64,000 nt of DNA from contig MPUH01000156.1 of the NCBI GenBank assembly GCA_001970955.1, forward strand, positions 1 to 64,000. The letters run 5' to 3'. How positions within the stretch are numbered: the stretch's first letter is position 1; every line of letters begins with the position of its first letter. The translations under genes and the position numbers were made by a program. The notes under the pieces were generated by a model. The model was not told the DNA's origin, did no database searches, and saw nothing but the letters and a program-made list of their open reading frames with translations. The stretch comes from Stentor coeruleus. Its lineage: Eukaryota; Ciliophora; Heterotrichea; Heterotrichida; Stentoridae. Of the stretch, positions 40,753-53,200 are shown piece after piece.

Positions 40753-42792
40753 TTAACTACAAATACAAGTGGCCGGGTCAAGTCCTGCATTCTTAGCTTT
40801 TTTTTTGCATTTCCCTGCATAACTATCAAGCCTTTTTATATTCAAAATCTTAACTTTCATTCTATGCCCATAAGCAACAATACTCTCAGAAATTTCCCCT
40901 TGACTATCCCCACTATCATCAGAATAAACATAAACATTGATTTCAAATCTAGCATTAGAATCATCCAAAAAAGTTTCAATTTTAAAAATTTCGCTAACAT
41001 TATTGATTACTATAAGAAAAGCTCTATTAATAAAATTGAGATTTACTTTTCTGCATATTTTGCCTAAAGGATATTTTGGATGACTATAAGATTTAGCATT
41101 TATTATACGTTCTGTATAAGATAATAATTGATTTAAGATTTTTTCAACATAAGGTGATTCTAAATCAAGTTTTAATGTAGATGAGCAAGCACAATAAGAA
41201 TAAATACTTGATATATCTTCACATATTCGAGATTTTTTAGATATTTTATCAAGAAGATTTATAGAATAAGAAGTTGGTTCAGTTATACCGGCTACTGCTA
41301 ATTGAGTTTCTCTAAGGTCATAATTTGAAGTAAGTCTTAAAGTATTTATATGTAAGCTATGATAAGAATAAGGAAATTCATCAAGTATACTTTTGCTAGA
41401 AATTAAAAACATAACAGGCAACTTTTTTTCCTGATAACCATCTATAGTTGATAACCATGGACCATATCTCATACCATGATCACCATGCATCATAATAAAA
41501 ATATCATACTTATCTTGTGATTCTTTAATTATATGTTCTAAAAATTGTTTGAGGTCTTCATCTAAAGCTGAAGCATGTTGCCCAGATTCTTCATGAGCAG
41601 CATTAAGGTGTAAATAAAACCAAAGATTTACTCCTGAGTACATTTTTGCAAGTGTTTTAGTATAATTAAGTAAATAATAATGAGCTTGATAAGGACCTAT
41701 ACACTTTTGTTTTGTAGCTTTTTTCTTTGTAGTATGTATAGAATATTCTGAACAAGCACAAAAAAATTGCCGTAAAGAGTAATCAATTGAAAGATTTTCA
41801 CCAAGACTTGAAGAAAAATTATCCGAGCAACCATCACTGGCTATAAGAGAAAGGTAACCTTTTTTTTTTAATATGTTCCATAGAGCTTTATCTCCATAAT
41901 AATCGATTTTTTGATTACCTTTAAAAGACCTGATAAATTTATCTTTCCCTCCAAGTAGAGGAATCATATTACCAATTGAATCAACCCCAATTGTACTATG
42001 AAGTTTAAAGTCATGAACAGTCAAGTTTGGGAATAAATTCGAAAAATTATTAAGAAACTCCACTAATGAAGTAAGTTTACGATAAAAATGATTCCTTGAG
42101 ATTGAATCCAATGTAAGTTGTATTATCATCCTTGGTTTATTTTTAACAAAACTCTTAAGATTTTTAAACAGTTCTTGGTTGAATATTGGCACAAGAGCTA
42201 CTTCTTTAAATTTACCTTTATTTCCACATCTTCCAATAGCGAATTCAATATTATCAGCTTTTATTTCATCAGAGTATTTTTCTACTCTCCAATAATATTT
42301 TTGAGTTTCAGAGCTTGTAAAAGTAAAAATACCAAGTGGTCCTGTAAAATAATAACTATCTTTACCTTTAGGGCATGTCATATACATTTGATTAGATATT
42401 CTATCAATTTTTATATAGCTTTCATTACGTTTAGCAAGACTTGAGCATTCAGGCCAGTTGAAAGGAGGGAAGATTTTATTTCCTTCTGTTTTATTATACC
42501 CATATGATATAGGATTACACTGAAGGCCTTCTTTATGTAAATTTTCAATATTGCCTTGTGAAAAAAACTCAGATTTATATTGGAAATTAGAATTTTTTAT
42601 AGGTTCTGGATCTGGAAGGTCTGTATTGCTTTGTAATATAGGGAATAAAGTTGTTGAGATTTTTGGGTTATATTTTGAGTAAAAAGAAGGAAAGTAATAT
42701 ATTTTAAGCGTCTTGAGATAAGGGAAGTTATAAAATACTAACCAAAATAAGCACAGATAAGCTAGTAAATAAAGGACTTTTGGTAGTGACAT
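40753..42792 (-). CDS. DUF229 family sulfatase/alkaline-phosphatase-fold protein (679 aa)
   Basis: An N-terminal signal anchor (VLYLLAYLCLFWLVFYNF, about 5-22) suggests a type II membrane or secreted protein. The body matches the DUF229 family within the alkaline phosphatase superfamily: the strand LTLDSISRNHFYRKL with the presumed metal/nucleophile region, the middle IASDGCSDNF, and the metal site IFIMMHGDHGMRYGPW (Asp-His). Many cysteines near 340-365 and the C-terminus suggest disulfides and an extracellular or lumenal location. Substrate is unknown; members of this family are poorly characterised and may act on sulfated or phosphorylated glycans. Single exon; the start ATG precedes the signal anchor. 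It is well conserved in length. Confidence 0.85.
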   Translation of the reverse strand: MSLPKVLYLLAYLCLFWLVFYNFPYLKTLKIYYFPSFYSKYNPKISTTLFPILQSNTDLPDPEPIKNSNFQYKSEFFSQGNIENLHKEGLQCNPISYGYNKTEGNKIFPPFNWPECSSLAKRNESYIKIDRISNQMYMTCPKGKDSYYFTGPLGIFTFTSSETQKYYWRVEKYSDEIKADNIEFAIGRCGNKGKFKEVALVPIFNQELFKNLKSFVKNKPRMIIQLTLDSISRNHFYRKLTSLVEFLNNFSNLFPNLTVHDFKLHSTIGVDSIGNMIPLLGGKDKFIRSFKGNQKIDYYGDKALWNILKKKGYLSLIASDGCSDNFSSSLGENLSIDYSLRQFFCACSEYSIHTTKKKATKQKCIGPYQAHYYLLNYTKTLAKMYSGVNLWFYLHLNAAHEESGQHASALDEDLKQFLEHIIKESQDKYDIFIMMHGDHGMRYGPWLSTIDGYQEKKLPVMFLISSKSILDEFPYSYHSLHINTLRLTSNYDLRETQLAVAGITEPTSYSINLLDKISKKSRICEDISSIYSYCACSSTLKLDLESPYVEKILNQLLSYTERIINAKSYSHPKYPLGKICRKVNLNFINRAFLIVINNVSEIFKIETFLDDSNARFEINVYVYSDDSGDSQGEISESIVAYGHRMKVKILNIKRLDSYAGKCKKKAKNAGLDPATCICS

Positions 42793-43240
42793 TATTTATA
42801 TGCTTGAGGATTGAATATACACTTTTTATATAGACTCTGATTATATTGAGAGATTTTATAATTGGATGTTAATAAAATATTTTATCTATTGATGATATAA
42901 AACTTAGGTTTTGTGAAGAATTTTTATTTGGAGTATTTTATAGAATTTGATATAGGATTTTTTTTAAATTGATTACTATTAGGTTAATGTTTATTAAGTT
43001 TTCTATATAATAATAGTATATATAAAGTAAATGTATCTATTAAATTCAAAACCATTCTAATTCTGAAAATAATATATTATCTATAAATATCCTAACCTTG
43101 AAAATCTAAGTTTAACAACAATATTGAACTTCTATATTATTATTTACAATTAATTCATTACTTAAATAATCAGAAAATAAACAGACTACACCTCTTCCAA
43201 TACTAAATTTTAATATCATCCTCATAATTTCTAATATCTA
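42793..43240. other. Intergenic region, nothing recognised
   Basis: 448 bp between two minus-strand genes. AT-rich with the usual G-rich then C-rich switch on the plus strand. No ORF or repeat. Confidence 0.6.
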
Positions 43241-44303
43241 TTAAAAAGGAATATTATTGAACCCACACACAACTTTAAGTATAGCACTGTTTTCATAGTC
43301 ATCAATAATCAAAATATTCCCCATTCTCCATCCATATTTCTTCATTTCAGTATCAAAAGATGGTAAAGCTTTATTTGCATGATCAGCTAATTCAAGCAGA
43401 GTATGTGGATTCCAAGGTAAAACACTACTTCTTATAGTATCACTATTAGCAGTAAGCGTCCACGAAATCTTAATCGCCCCATTATCCAATTTTCCAAATA
43501 AAGNCACTACTTCTTATAGTATCACTATTAGCAGTAAGCGTCCACGAAATCTTAAACAATTCATTAGGCCATGTTCCTTGCATAAAAGTACCAACAGTTT
43601 GATTATTAAACTCAATCATTTTCTTAAGATCTGGAGTATTCGCATAAGTATTATAAATAGAAGAAGGTGGCCATATCGAAACCATATCATAACCCTTTTC
43701 CATTGTAACCATAGCAGTTTTACCTGTGCTAATCATCTGATTAATTGTAAAACTAAATTTTAAGTCCACAGGGGCAAGATAAGGACCTAATATATTTTGA
43801 ACCATAGTTTTAAGTACAATAATATCACTTGACGTTGGATTTCCATCGAAATGAGAAATCTCTACAATGACGATTTCTTTCGGATAATCTCTAAGGTAAG
43901 CAGAAATATTCCCTAAGAGATATTCAACAGGAGATCCATCAACATAATGAAAAGTGACCCAAGTATTAGTGGTATTTTGCCACCCCGCACGCAAATCAAA
44001 ATATCTTATCCCACCTAACATTTGATGATAAAAATCTTGAATTTGTGTCTGAGCCCACTGCTTAGCTACAACACTAACATTTTCATGACGAATATCAGCA
44101 ACTATTTTTACATCTTCCCAAAATGACGAAGTGTCTCCAGGCATAGGAGTTGTTGTAAGCCAGTATGTCCCACTGTCGTGAGTTCCTGGCATGGTGAGAT
44201 TTTTTAAAGTCAAATCACCGATTATATTAAGATTATCTCCAATCCAAGTCGCTGAGTTTATACTTAGTGCTAGTGGCACCACAACTATAAGCATAAACAA
44301 CAT
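43241..44303 (-). CDS. Secreted PLC-X-like phosphodiesterase, interrupted by an assembly join
   Basis: The 5' part (43505-44303) encodes a signal peptide (MLFMLIVVVPLALS) and a PI-PLC X-type barrel: MPGTHDSGTYW with catalytic His (about H42), RYFDLRAGW and VTFHYVDG with the second His (about H119), then EIVIVEISHF. It is most like PLCXD or bacterial-type PI-PLCs. At 43504 there is a single N. The 51 nt on its right (43505-43555) are repeated exactly at 43423-43473, and the reading frame shifts across the N. The 3' part (43241-43503) continues the same family to FNNIPF. The two sides appear to come from different but similar copies, so the protein shown by this window is chimeric. The enzyme call is sound; the full length is not. 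Confidence 0.75.
43423..43555. repeat. 51-bp exact duplication around an assembly N
   Basis: 43423-43473 and 43505-43555 are identical, separated by about 30 bp and a single N at 43504. This is the pattern of two contigs joined without merging their overlap. Confidence 0.9.
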
Positions 44304-44372
44304 TTTATTAGGTAAATTAACCTTATCTTTTAATACCAGTTAAATAATTAATCTACACCATACCATAATTTC

Positions 44373-45290
44373 TTACATAACACAACACGCAGCCATATTT
44401 TCTACTGAGTTATGCCCAGCGCAAAATTTTTCTATATCATTAACAATCTGTGTATAATTTTTACCCTGTTTCACATAAGCCATTTGTGGAACAGCTTTAG
44501 GTAAGTGATAAAGCACAGCTTTAGATTTTTTAGATTCTCTTCTAATAATCTCAGCAAACAGAACTTTTTTATCAAACTGTAATCTAGGCTCATTTTCTAA
44601 AACAGTTTTATAATAAAGCCTTGGTAAACTAACCTCACTACCATCAAGACAATTTTCTAAATATTCTTTGCAATGGTCGCGAATATTTAAATCAAACTCA
44701 TTCAAAGACGCTTTGTTAAGTAAAAGTTCATAAAAATTAGGTCCTTGAATACGTAAATAACAAGCACATTTTATTTGTAAATGAATCCATTCACATACAT
44801 CTTTAATAGTTGTATATATTTGTGATGCTTTTTGAATACAATTAAAAATATCATCAATTTGGTTTTCTGGTATACCCAATGTTGCAGCTCTAACTTCAAC
44901 AGCTACAAGTTTTGTAATAAATATATACTGATTAAAAGTAATATATGGTTTATCTGTACCTGCAGGGTTATAACTACGACATTCTGGTATTAGAATAAAA
45001 AATTCTTCTCCGCTTTCATGAAGGATTTTTACATAAGCATTGTAATCAATACCGAATCTTCGAATTTTCCCATGGAGTAATTCGGCACAGATATTTGTTT
45101 TGTATAATCTTAAAGTTAAATTAGCTGTTCTGTTATCTTCTTTATATTCTAAGATGAAATGCTTTGATGTTACTTTAAATAGTCCTATTATATGAGTTGC
45201 CAAGAAGTCAAATAGTTGGGAAAGTGTCATTGATGAACTTGTACAGCTAGCATCAGATTTACGAGACCATGTAGAATGCAATGAGTTCAT
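44373..45290 (-). CDS. Protein with C-terminal CaaX prenylation motif (305 aa)
   Basis: Unrecognised protein with mixed helix and strand composition. The N-terminus is Ser-rich (SRKSDASCTSSSMTLSQ). The middle has a beta-like region (HFILEYKEDNRTANLTLRLYKTNICAELLHGK) and a helical region (VCEWIHLQIKCACYLRIQG). The last residues are AACCVM: Cys, two aliphatic-tolerated positions and Met, which fits a farnesylation CaaX box, with an extra Cys beside it that could be palmitoylated. There is no signal peptide or membrane span, so lipid attachment would be its link to membranes. No small-GTPase motifs are present, so it is not a Ras-like protein. Prenylation is inferred from four residues. Confidence 0.75.
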   Translation of the reverse strand: MNSLHSTWSRKSDASCTSSSMTLSQLFDFLATHIIGLFKVTSKHFILEYKEDNRTANLTLRLYKTNICAELLHGKIRRFGIDYNAYVKILHESGEEFFILIPECRSYNPAGTDKPYITFNQYIFITKLVAVEVRAATLGIPENQIDDIFNCIQKASQIYTTIKDVCEWIHLQIKCACYLRIQGPNFYELLLNKASLNEFDLNIRDHCKEYLENCLDGSEVSLPRLYYKTVLENEPRLQFDKKVLFAEIIRRESKKSKAVLYHLPKAVPQMAYVKQGKNYTQIVNDIEKFCAGHNSVENMAACCVM

Positions 45291-45919
45291 TTTTATAGTA
45301 ATTGTTAGAAAATTATTAATGTATTTTTTAATAGAAAAAGAGTAAAGGAAGATGATCTGGGTTGATGATGATATTATGAGAAGATTTATTATTGGAAGAA
45401 GATTTTAGGGAAAGGGCTGGTTTTTGTGTATGGTTTAGGTTGTAGATAAATGAAGGGATTTTTAGAGATGAATTAGATATTTGGGGTTTAATGATTGAGA
45501 GGTTTTATGGGTTTGGAGAAAGATTATGATTAGGGGTAAAGGTGAAGGGTTTTTTTATTATTGTGGAATGATAAGTTAAGTAAGATATGGAGTTTGAATT
45601 TGTTTTATGGTGATTGTAAATGATATATTGATGTTTTATTGGTTTTTATTAGCTAAATGTGCTTTTATTTGATTATTTATATATATTAGGAGGGTTTAAG
45701 ACAAGGAGTAAATACACAAACATAATATGTTATTGGTACTTTATCAATAAACTGAAAAGACTTATCTTAAAATACTCCATAATTTTCTCAATATTATTTC
45801 TTCTACCAAAATTCATATAACAAAATACAATCCAATATCTAAAACCATTTACCTATAAATAAATCATAAATCTATCCATAAGTTAAATTAGATATATTTA
45901 ATAATATTACTTATTCACC
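45291..45919. other. Divergent intergenic region
   Basis: 629 bp between the CaaX gene (minus) and phytochelatin synthase (plus). G-rich on the plus strand until about 45700, then C-rich and G-poor. It must hold both promoters; no motif was identified. Confidence 0.6.
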
Positions 45920-46981
45920 ATGAAAAGACCGCCTGCCCATGTTTCTTTATATAGAAGAAGTTTGCCTAACTTTCTTATACCATTTGTATCCACAAAAGGT
46001 AAGACTTTATTTAAAGGTGCTCTCAATGAAGGGAATATGGAAAACTATTTTGAACTTAGCGAGCAATATGTGACTCAAGCTCGTCCTGAAGATTGTGCAG
46101 TAAGTTCATTAGTAATGATTCTCAACAGTTTAGGTATTGATCCTGAAAAAAAGTGGAAAGGTCCATGGAGATGGTTTTCAGAAGATTTACTAAGTTGTGT
46201 TGATCCTTTAGCAGATGGTTTTTCTTTACATCAATTTTTACAATTAGCAGTTTGTAACAAAGCATGGGCTATGGGGTATTATTCAAGTCTTCAACAAATA
46301 CCTAAAAAAGAAGAATTTCAATGTGGTATTCATTTCAGTTCTTTAAATTATAGAATTGCTTCATTAGATACATTTAGAATAGCAACAATAGCAGCTTGTA
46401 GACAGCCAAAGTTCTTTTTGACTATGAATTATAGTAGAAAAGCTCTTAGTCAAACTGGGGAAGGACATTATAGTCCGATTGCGGGTTATAATTCTGAACA
46501 TGATATGTGTTTAATTTTAGATGTCGCTCGTTTTAAATATCCAGCTTATTGGTGTCCACTTCATATGGCGTATAAAGCTTTACAGCCAGAAGACCCTGTT
46601 TGTAAAAAATCTAGAGGTTTTATTTTAGCATCTAGGTCAAGAGAATATTATTCAGAATTATGCTCAAGACAAATGGACACAGTATCGCTTAGGAAAATAA
46701 AAGAACCTGTTACTAGAGAATTACTTCAAAAAGGACATGAAGATTTACTTCCTATTATATTAAGATTGTATTATGACTTTTATGAATTCAAACCTAATGA
46801 AACTCAAGTTTCGGCTGAACTTGAAACTGTTGAGGATTTTCAAATGGATGCAAGAATTGAGACACTTATAAAGGAACTTAATCCGGAGATTCCTAATGCG
46901 AAAAGAATTGTCACAGGGATTTTTGGGAAAGATCCTAAAGGGGTTTGCCAAAAGTATAAAAAGTATTTTGGCTTAAAATAG
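45920..46981 (+). CDS. PCS: Phytochelatin synthase
   Basis: A 353-aa enzyme that joins gamma-Glu-Cys units from glutathione into phytochelatins, peptides that chelate cadmium and other metals in the cytosol. The start MKRPPAHVSLYRRSLP matches the family (SLYRRSLP). The papain-like triad is present: Cys59 (PEDCAVSSLVM), His183 (GEGHYSPIAGYN) and Asp201 (LILDVARFKYP). The 18-residue His-Asp spacing equals that of Arabidopsis PCS1. KWKGPWRWF and KSRGFILASR are also conserved. The C-terminal part after about 250 is short and lacks the many cysteines of plant enzymes, so it may be less metal-responsive. Single exon, with C-rich upstream DNA. The family call is firm. Confidence 0.95.
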   Translation: MKRPPAHVSLYRRSLPNFLIPFVSTKGKTLFKGALNEGNMENYFELSEQYVTQARPEDCAVSSLVMILNSLGIDPEKKWKGPWRWFSEDLLSCVDPLADGFSLHQFLQLAVCNKAWAMGYYSSLQQIPKKEEFQCGIHFSSLNYRIASLDTFRIATIAACRQPKFFLTMNYSRKALSQTGEGHYSPIAGYNSEHDMCLILDVARFKYPAYWCPLHMAYKALQPEDPVCKKSRGFILASRSREYYSELCSRQMDTVSLRKIKEPVTRELLQKGHEDLLPIILRLYYDFYEFKPNETQVSAELETVEDFQMDARIETLIKELNPEIPNAKRIVTGIFGKDPKGVCQKYKKYFGLK

Positions 46982-47275
46982 GTATAGGGTAGTATTTATT
47001 AAACTACTTAGCTATTTCCTACAGATTTTTGTTAGTGTGAATTGTGGAGAGTAATTTACTTATTGATATGATATTTTTTATGTTTATTTTTATAGGATAG
47101 TTACATAAATTACATGATTTATTACATCTATAAAAATACTATGAAAAAAATCATAAGACTTTCTTCGATCTTTAAATCTATATCAAATCTTCTTCCTAAA
47201 CCTAATTTTTTCTTATCCTCACCCATAAAATCTCCAGTAAAAAGCGTGAATTTCCCAAAACGAATTTAATTATAA

Positions 47276-50200
47276 ATGGAAATTGCTTATCCTAAAAGAA
47301 GTTCATCCAAAGATCCAGGCCGTACTAATGCAAACAGATACCTGACATACACGCGGTTACATCCAAGGACAATGTCAAAAGATCGACAAAAAGAAGAGCC
47401 CCCAAAGGCATTAGCAATAGATGCGCGGCTGGCAACAGTATATGATAAAGTTAAAAGTAAAACATATACAGTGTTAAGTTATTCTAAAGATCAAATTGTT
47501 CCTAATAGTATTATATCCCCAGTATGGCGAGATACGAAAAACGAATTCGAAAAAGATAATCAAAAACATTCAAGAAAGTCTTCAAGTTTTACTCAAATCA
47601 CTGAAATATTATCAAAAGCACAAGCTGATGTATTAGAAATTTTCAAACAATGTAAAATCTTAGAAGAAATGAGTTTCAAAGCTAAGATTTGGGAAGTTTT
47701 TAATAGTCTGAGTCATGAGATATGGAATAATTGCTTTCGAGATAGGCAAAGTGATAGAAATTTGGCCCAAGAAAATATTCTATTAAGAAATACATTAGAC
47801 CAGATGGAACAACAGGTTTTAAAACTGAAAACACAGGTTCAAGAAAAGGTTATAGTAAGAGAAGATTTGGAGATCCATTTTTTAAAAACAGAACTTCAAA
47901 GGACTAAAGATATTACCCAAGATCTACAGATGGAACTTAATAATAAAATTACTTTTATTCAAAGCCAAGAACAACAATTGAGTATATTAAGATATGAATT
48001 GAGAAATAAAGAGAGTGAATTTATGGGAAGGATTCAAAGTAATGTTTCTGGAACCGCAGAAGATTTAAGAGATAAATTATTAAAAGTTACTCAAGAAAGA
48101 GACGCACTTAGAGAATGGAAAAATCGATTTACTCAATACCCTTCAACTTATGAAAAAACCATACAGAAAATCAAAGAAGACCACATTTTAGAAAAACAAA
48201 GATTACAAGATAGTATTGAACAATTACACTTTTTGATTGAAGAAAGAAGCCCACAAAATGCATCTAAAACATCATATAGTTTTTTTTCATCAAAAGATAA
48301 AGAAGCTGCATTTAGGAACTCAGCAAGATCATCTCCTAATACTGAGAACAAACTTAGAGAACAAATTTTTGTTCTGAAAAAAGAATTAGCAGATCAAAAA
48401 GAGAATTTGAATATGATTTTAGCTGATTATGATAGTGTTTGTCAGAAATTCAAAGTTCAAAGCGAGCAGTTTGAAAGAGCGAAAGCTGAGTTTGAAATTA
48501 CTATAGAATCATATGAAATAAGGTTAAAAGAAAATTATGAAAAGATTGATAATAAAGAAAAAATGAAACCTGAATTAGAAAATAAAATGGCTTTTGGGGG
48601 TATAGGAAAAGGTAAAAAACAAGTATTAAGAGGAGGGAGGGTTGAAAGAAAAGATGAGAGTTTTGATTTGGAGATACTCAAAGAAAAAATCGAAAGTTTA
48701 GAAGGAGATAAAAAAAAGCTTGAAGATATTTTAAAGCAAGATGAAAACCAAATGAATCAGTTTGAAACTGAAATCGAAGAGTTAAAATCTTTGCTTGAAG
48801 ACCAAAAATCTAATTTTACTACAATTCAAGAAGAAGAAAAATCTAAGTATTTAAAGAAAATAAAAGAATTAGAAGATAAACTGAAACAGTCAGATATGAA
48901 AATTGAAGATGCTTTAAAAAAAGCTAAAAAAAATCAGGAAATTGTTAAAAACAAAGAAAATTCTTTGGAAGAACTGGAGATGATGGTGAAATCTTTAGAA
49001 GAAGAAAATATGAGTTTAGAAAATGATATGAAAACTTTAAAGGAAAATCTTGAAAACCAGTTTTTGTTACAAAAAAACACAGAGGTTATGAGATTAAATA
49101 GGTTTATTCAGAAACTCCAAGAGGAAATTAGAAAAGAAAAAGACTTAAATGAAGAATCAAAAAGCAGTTTGATGGACCCTTTAAAAAATGAAGTTAGTCA
49201 ATTAAACCTTGAACTGAATAACCAAAATACGGCAAATGAACAGCTTTTAATGGATAAAGAAATCCTATTGATTGAAAATGAAGAACTTAAGAAAGTATTT
49301 GAGTCTAAAAAACAAGAATTTAAACTACTTGAAGATAAATTTAAGGTCCAACAAGGGGAAATAAGAGAAAATCAGAAAAAAATTGTGGAGTTTACGAAAA
49401 ATGCTAAACTGAACCAAGAACTTTTAGAAAAAATTAAAGGGTTTAAAGAGGAAATAAATGAAAAGAATATTAGTATTGATGATCTTGATAGAAATAATTG
49501 TGAAAAAGACAAAAAAATTAGAGAATTCGAATTAAGGGAACAGGAATATGAAAATAAACTCAATAAATTATTGCAGGAAAATCGTGAAAATGATAAAAGA
49601 AACAAGGAACAACACAAAAAAGTATTATCTGAAAAAGATAAAGAAAAGAAAAACTTAGAAAACACAATAAAAACTTTACAGGATTTAGTAAACGATCTTG
49701 AACAAGATCTTAAAGACCAAAAAAACCAAATCACTGAAGAATTTGTTAAGAAACTTGAAGAAAAAGATAGGGAAATCCACAAAAACTTAAAAAAACATGA
49801 AAATCTTCAAGAGGATATAAAGAAAAAGCTTATCTCAGCTGAAAAAGATAAAGAAGCCAGTTTAATTACTTCGAAAACCCATTTGAAAAAAGTTAATGAG
49901 GATTTAGCTGAACAAATACTTATAAGAAAATCTTTAGAAACTCAGATTTCAAATCTAGAATCAGAATTAAATGAAGCTCTTGAGATTAAAGATAACAAAA
50001 TATCAGAATATGAAGTCTTAAATGAAGCCTTCCAATTGTTACAGGATGAAATTAAAGAGTTAAGACTTATAAATAATAAAAATCAGCAGAAAGAACAAGA
50101 AATTCAAGAAAAGAATGGGAAGGTTAAAGAACTTGAGGAAAAAATCATAAAAAGTGAAGAACAATATAAGAAGAATATTGAAAAACTTAATAAAAATATT

Positions 50201-53200
50201 AAAAAAGAACAGGAAAACTGTAGAAGTTTAGAAAAAACTAATGAGAATCTAGAGAAAAGCTTAGAAAATCTTCAGTGTATTGGTTACGATAAAGAACAAA
50301 ATGATAAGAAAATCTTACAATTGAATGAAAAAATTGAATTTCTCAGTCAATCATTAAAAGACAAAACTGAAGAGTCTATAAAATGCCAAGAAAACTATGA
50401 AAACCTTAATAAAAAGCTTTTATATTTAGAAAGCCAAAAAAACTCTAATGATCATGAACTTCAAAGCTTAAAAGACCAAATCAACCATCAAAAAGCTAAA
50501 TTACAATCTTTAGAAAAAACAAAAGATGAGAATGAAGAAAAACTTAGAAAGTTAAATACTGAAAATGATGAGATAAAAAAAAGACTTATAGAAAAAGAAG
50601 AAAATTATGAGACAATATTTAAACAATATAATGAAATTACTGAAAAAAATGCAGAATATGGGGATTCGGAGTATCAATTTGAGGTTATGACTATGAAAAT
50701 TAAAGAAAAAGAAGCGGCATTTGAAGAATCTGGTTATGAATTTATTACTTTGAATCAGGAATTAGAAGATAAAATCAAAGAAAATAATGAGATTAAAAAT
50801 TGTATGGAAAGTTTAATAGAAAAAAACAAGGAATATGAAAGGTTGCTAATAATTGTTGATGAGTTAAAAAAGAAAAATGAAGAAGCTGAAAGGTATGCAA
50901 AAGAAAATAATGAAAAAAATAAAGACTTAAGTTTACAAGTTGAGGATCTGGCGGAAACTATCGCTGAATACCAATTGAATCTTAAGAGAAAAGGTAAAGA
51001 AAATCAAGAGTTGATTGTAAAAATAAATGATTGTGATAAAGTTTTAAATCAAAAAGATGAAGAAAATAAAAAGCTAAAATCAGAAAATGATGAATTACAT
51101 AATCAGATTAAAGGGAAAGAACTTGAAATCACCTCGCTTGGTACTAAAATAACAAGAAATCAAGAAAAAATTAATAAAAAAAAAGAAAGCTATGATGTGA
51201 AAACCAAAGAAATCATGCGAAATTTAGAAGATGCTGAAAAGGACAATCGATTTTTGTCAGAGGAAATCGTGGAAAAAGATAAAAAAATTAAAGAAATTCA
51301 GATGAAAGCAGATATGTGTGAACAAATAAAAGAAATCAACCATAATTTAAACATAAAACTCAAAGAAAACGAAATAATAATTCACAAAGCTGAAGAAACT
51401 ATAGAAAAATTAAAAGAAGAAATGACAAAATATGAAGAACTATTCAAAACTGAACAAAAACAATCTGAAAAGTTTCGTGTTGATAAAGAAAATACTAAAA
51501 TTGCCCTTGAAAGCAAGATAAAAATCCTACAAGATGAACAAAAAGAATCTGAGAAATACCTTAATTCAAAAGAAAACACCCTAAATAACTTAGAAAAAAC
51601 TATCAAAACTTTTCAAGATGAGCAAAATAATTATAAAAAATATTTTGCAGATAAAGATAACACTATAATTTCATTGGAAAATAGAATAAAATCTTTTCAA
51701 TATGAACAGGAAAAATATGAAATTTTACTTATAGAAAAGGATAATAATATAAAAAACTTACAAAATATTATAAATGATTTACAGGATGAAATACAATTAT
51801 CTAAAAAACAAGTTTTTGATAAAGAAAATAATGTGATATCTTTGGAAAATCAAGTGAAAATAATGAAAGAAAAGGATAAAATGTCTGAGAAAATTTTGGA
51901 AGATAAAAATGATATGATAGTTGCTCTTGAAGGTACAGCAAAATCTTTAGGATATGAAATAAGTGAATTAAAAAATATACTATCGAGTAAAGAAAATTGT
52001 TTGATTACTTTACAAAATAATTTAATTGCTTTAGAAAATGATAAAAATTTACTCCTAACAAAACTTAGTAACAAAAAAAAATTCCTTACTGATAAAGATA
52101 ATATTTTATTTATGCTAGAAAATGATAACAAATCGCTGGTGATTGATCAAAATGTCAATAAAAAAATTCTTGCTGAAAAAGAAAATGTTATAAATATTTT
52201 AGAAAACACTATAAAATCTCTAAAAGATAACCAAAATCAATATGAAACTACCCTTTTAGAAAAAGAAATCATAATAACAGCCCAACAAGAATCTATTCAT
52301 ACAATAGAAACAAAAATAAAATCCTTAGAATCCTTAAACAAAAGTACTTCAGCTTCTCTAAAACTCCTAGAAAACGAAAAACTCAACCTAGAAACCCTTT
52401 TATCAGAGAGCAAAAACTACAAAAAAACTCTAAAACAACAAAAACAAAGCGAAATCCAAGCCCTTCACATAAACTTTGAAGAAGAAAAAGCTAAAACCTC
52501 AAATATAATCCTTAACCTTCAGACTAAATTACAAGAAATAACTGAAAATTACAATACAAAAAGTATGTCTTCTGATAAAGACCCAGAGTCCTCAATTGCT
52601 GAAATCTCATCATATAAAACCCAAATCCTTTCTTTAGAGACTCAAATCAGAACATTAAAAATAGAACTTCAAGCTGAGCAATATGAAGTATCTCAACTCA
52701 ATGATAAAATATGGAGACTTAAAACTAAAAAACAAGGACATCTTATTGAATTAACTCATATCCAAAAACAAACATCAAAACTTTCATCTAAACTTTCCCT
52801 TCAAGACAAAGAAATAATTGAAAAAAACACCAAAATTGAAGACCTTTCTCGGAAATTAAATGAAGCAACCCAAAAAAACACCGAAATTGAAGACCTTTCT
52901 CGGAAATTAACTGAAACAACCCAAGAACTCGATGCAAAATCCCAAAAAATCGAAGAATTATACGAATCATTAAACGACAAAGATCTTAAAATCCAAGAAT
53001 ATGAAGAAAAACTTCAAAAAAGCTCACTATCAAACGAAACTGAAATTAAAGATAATATCGAATTACTAATGGAAAGATATGATTTAGAACTTCAAATGAA
53101 ACAAGAACATATACAAGAATTAGAGTTTTCATATAACGAATTCAAAGAAAGAGAAAAATTCTTATTAAACCAATTAGCTAATAATGAAAAACAAAATATG

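Noticed and set aside
49372-49782. Antisense Ser/Phe-rich ORFs within the giant gene
   Set aside because: Leu/Ser/Phe-rich antisense frames are expected opposite Lys/Glu-rich coiled coil; many such shadows occur.
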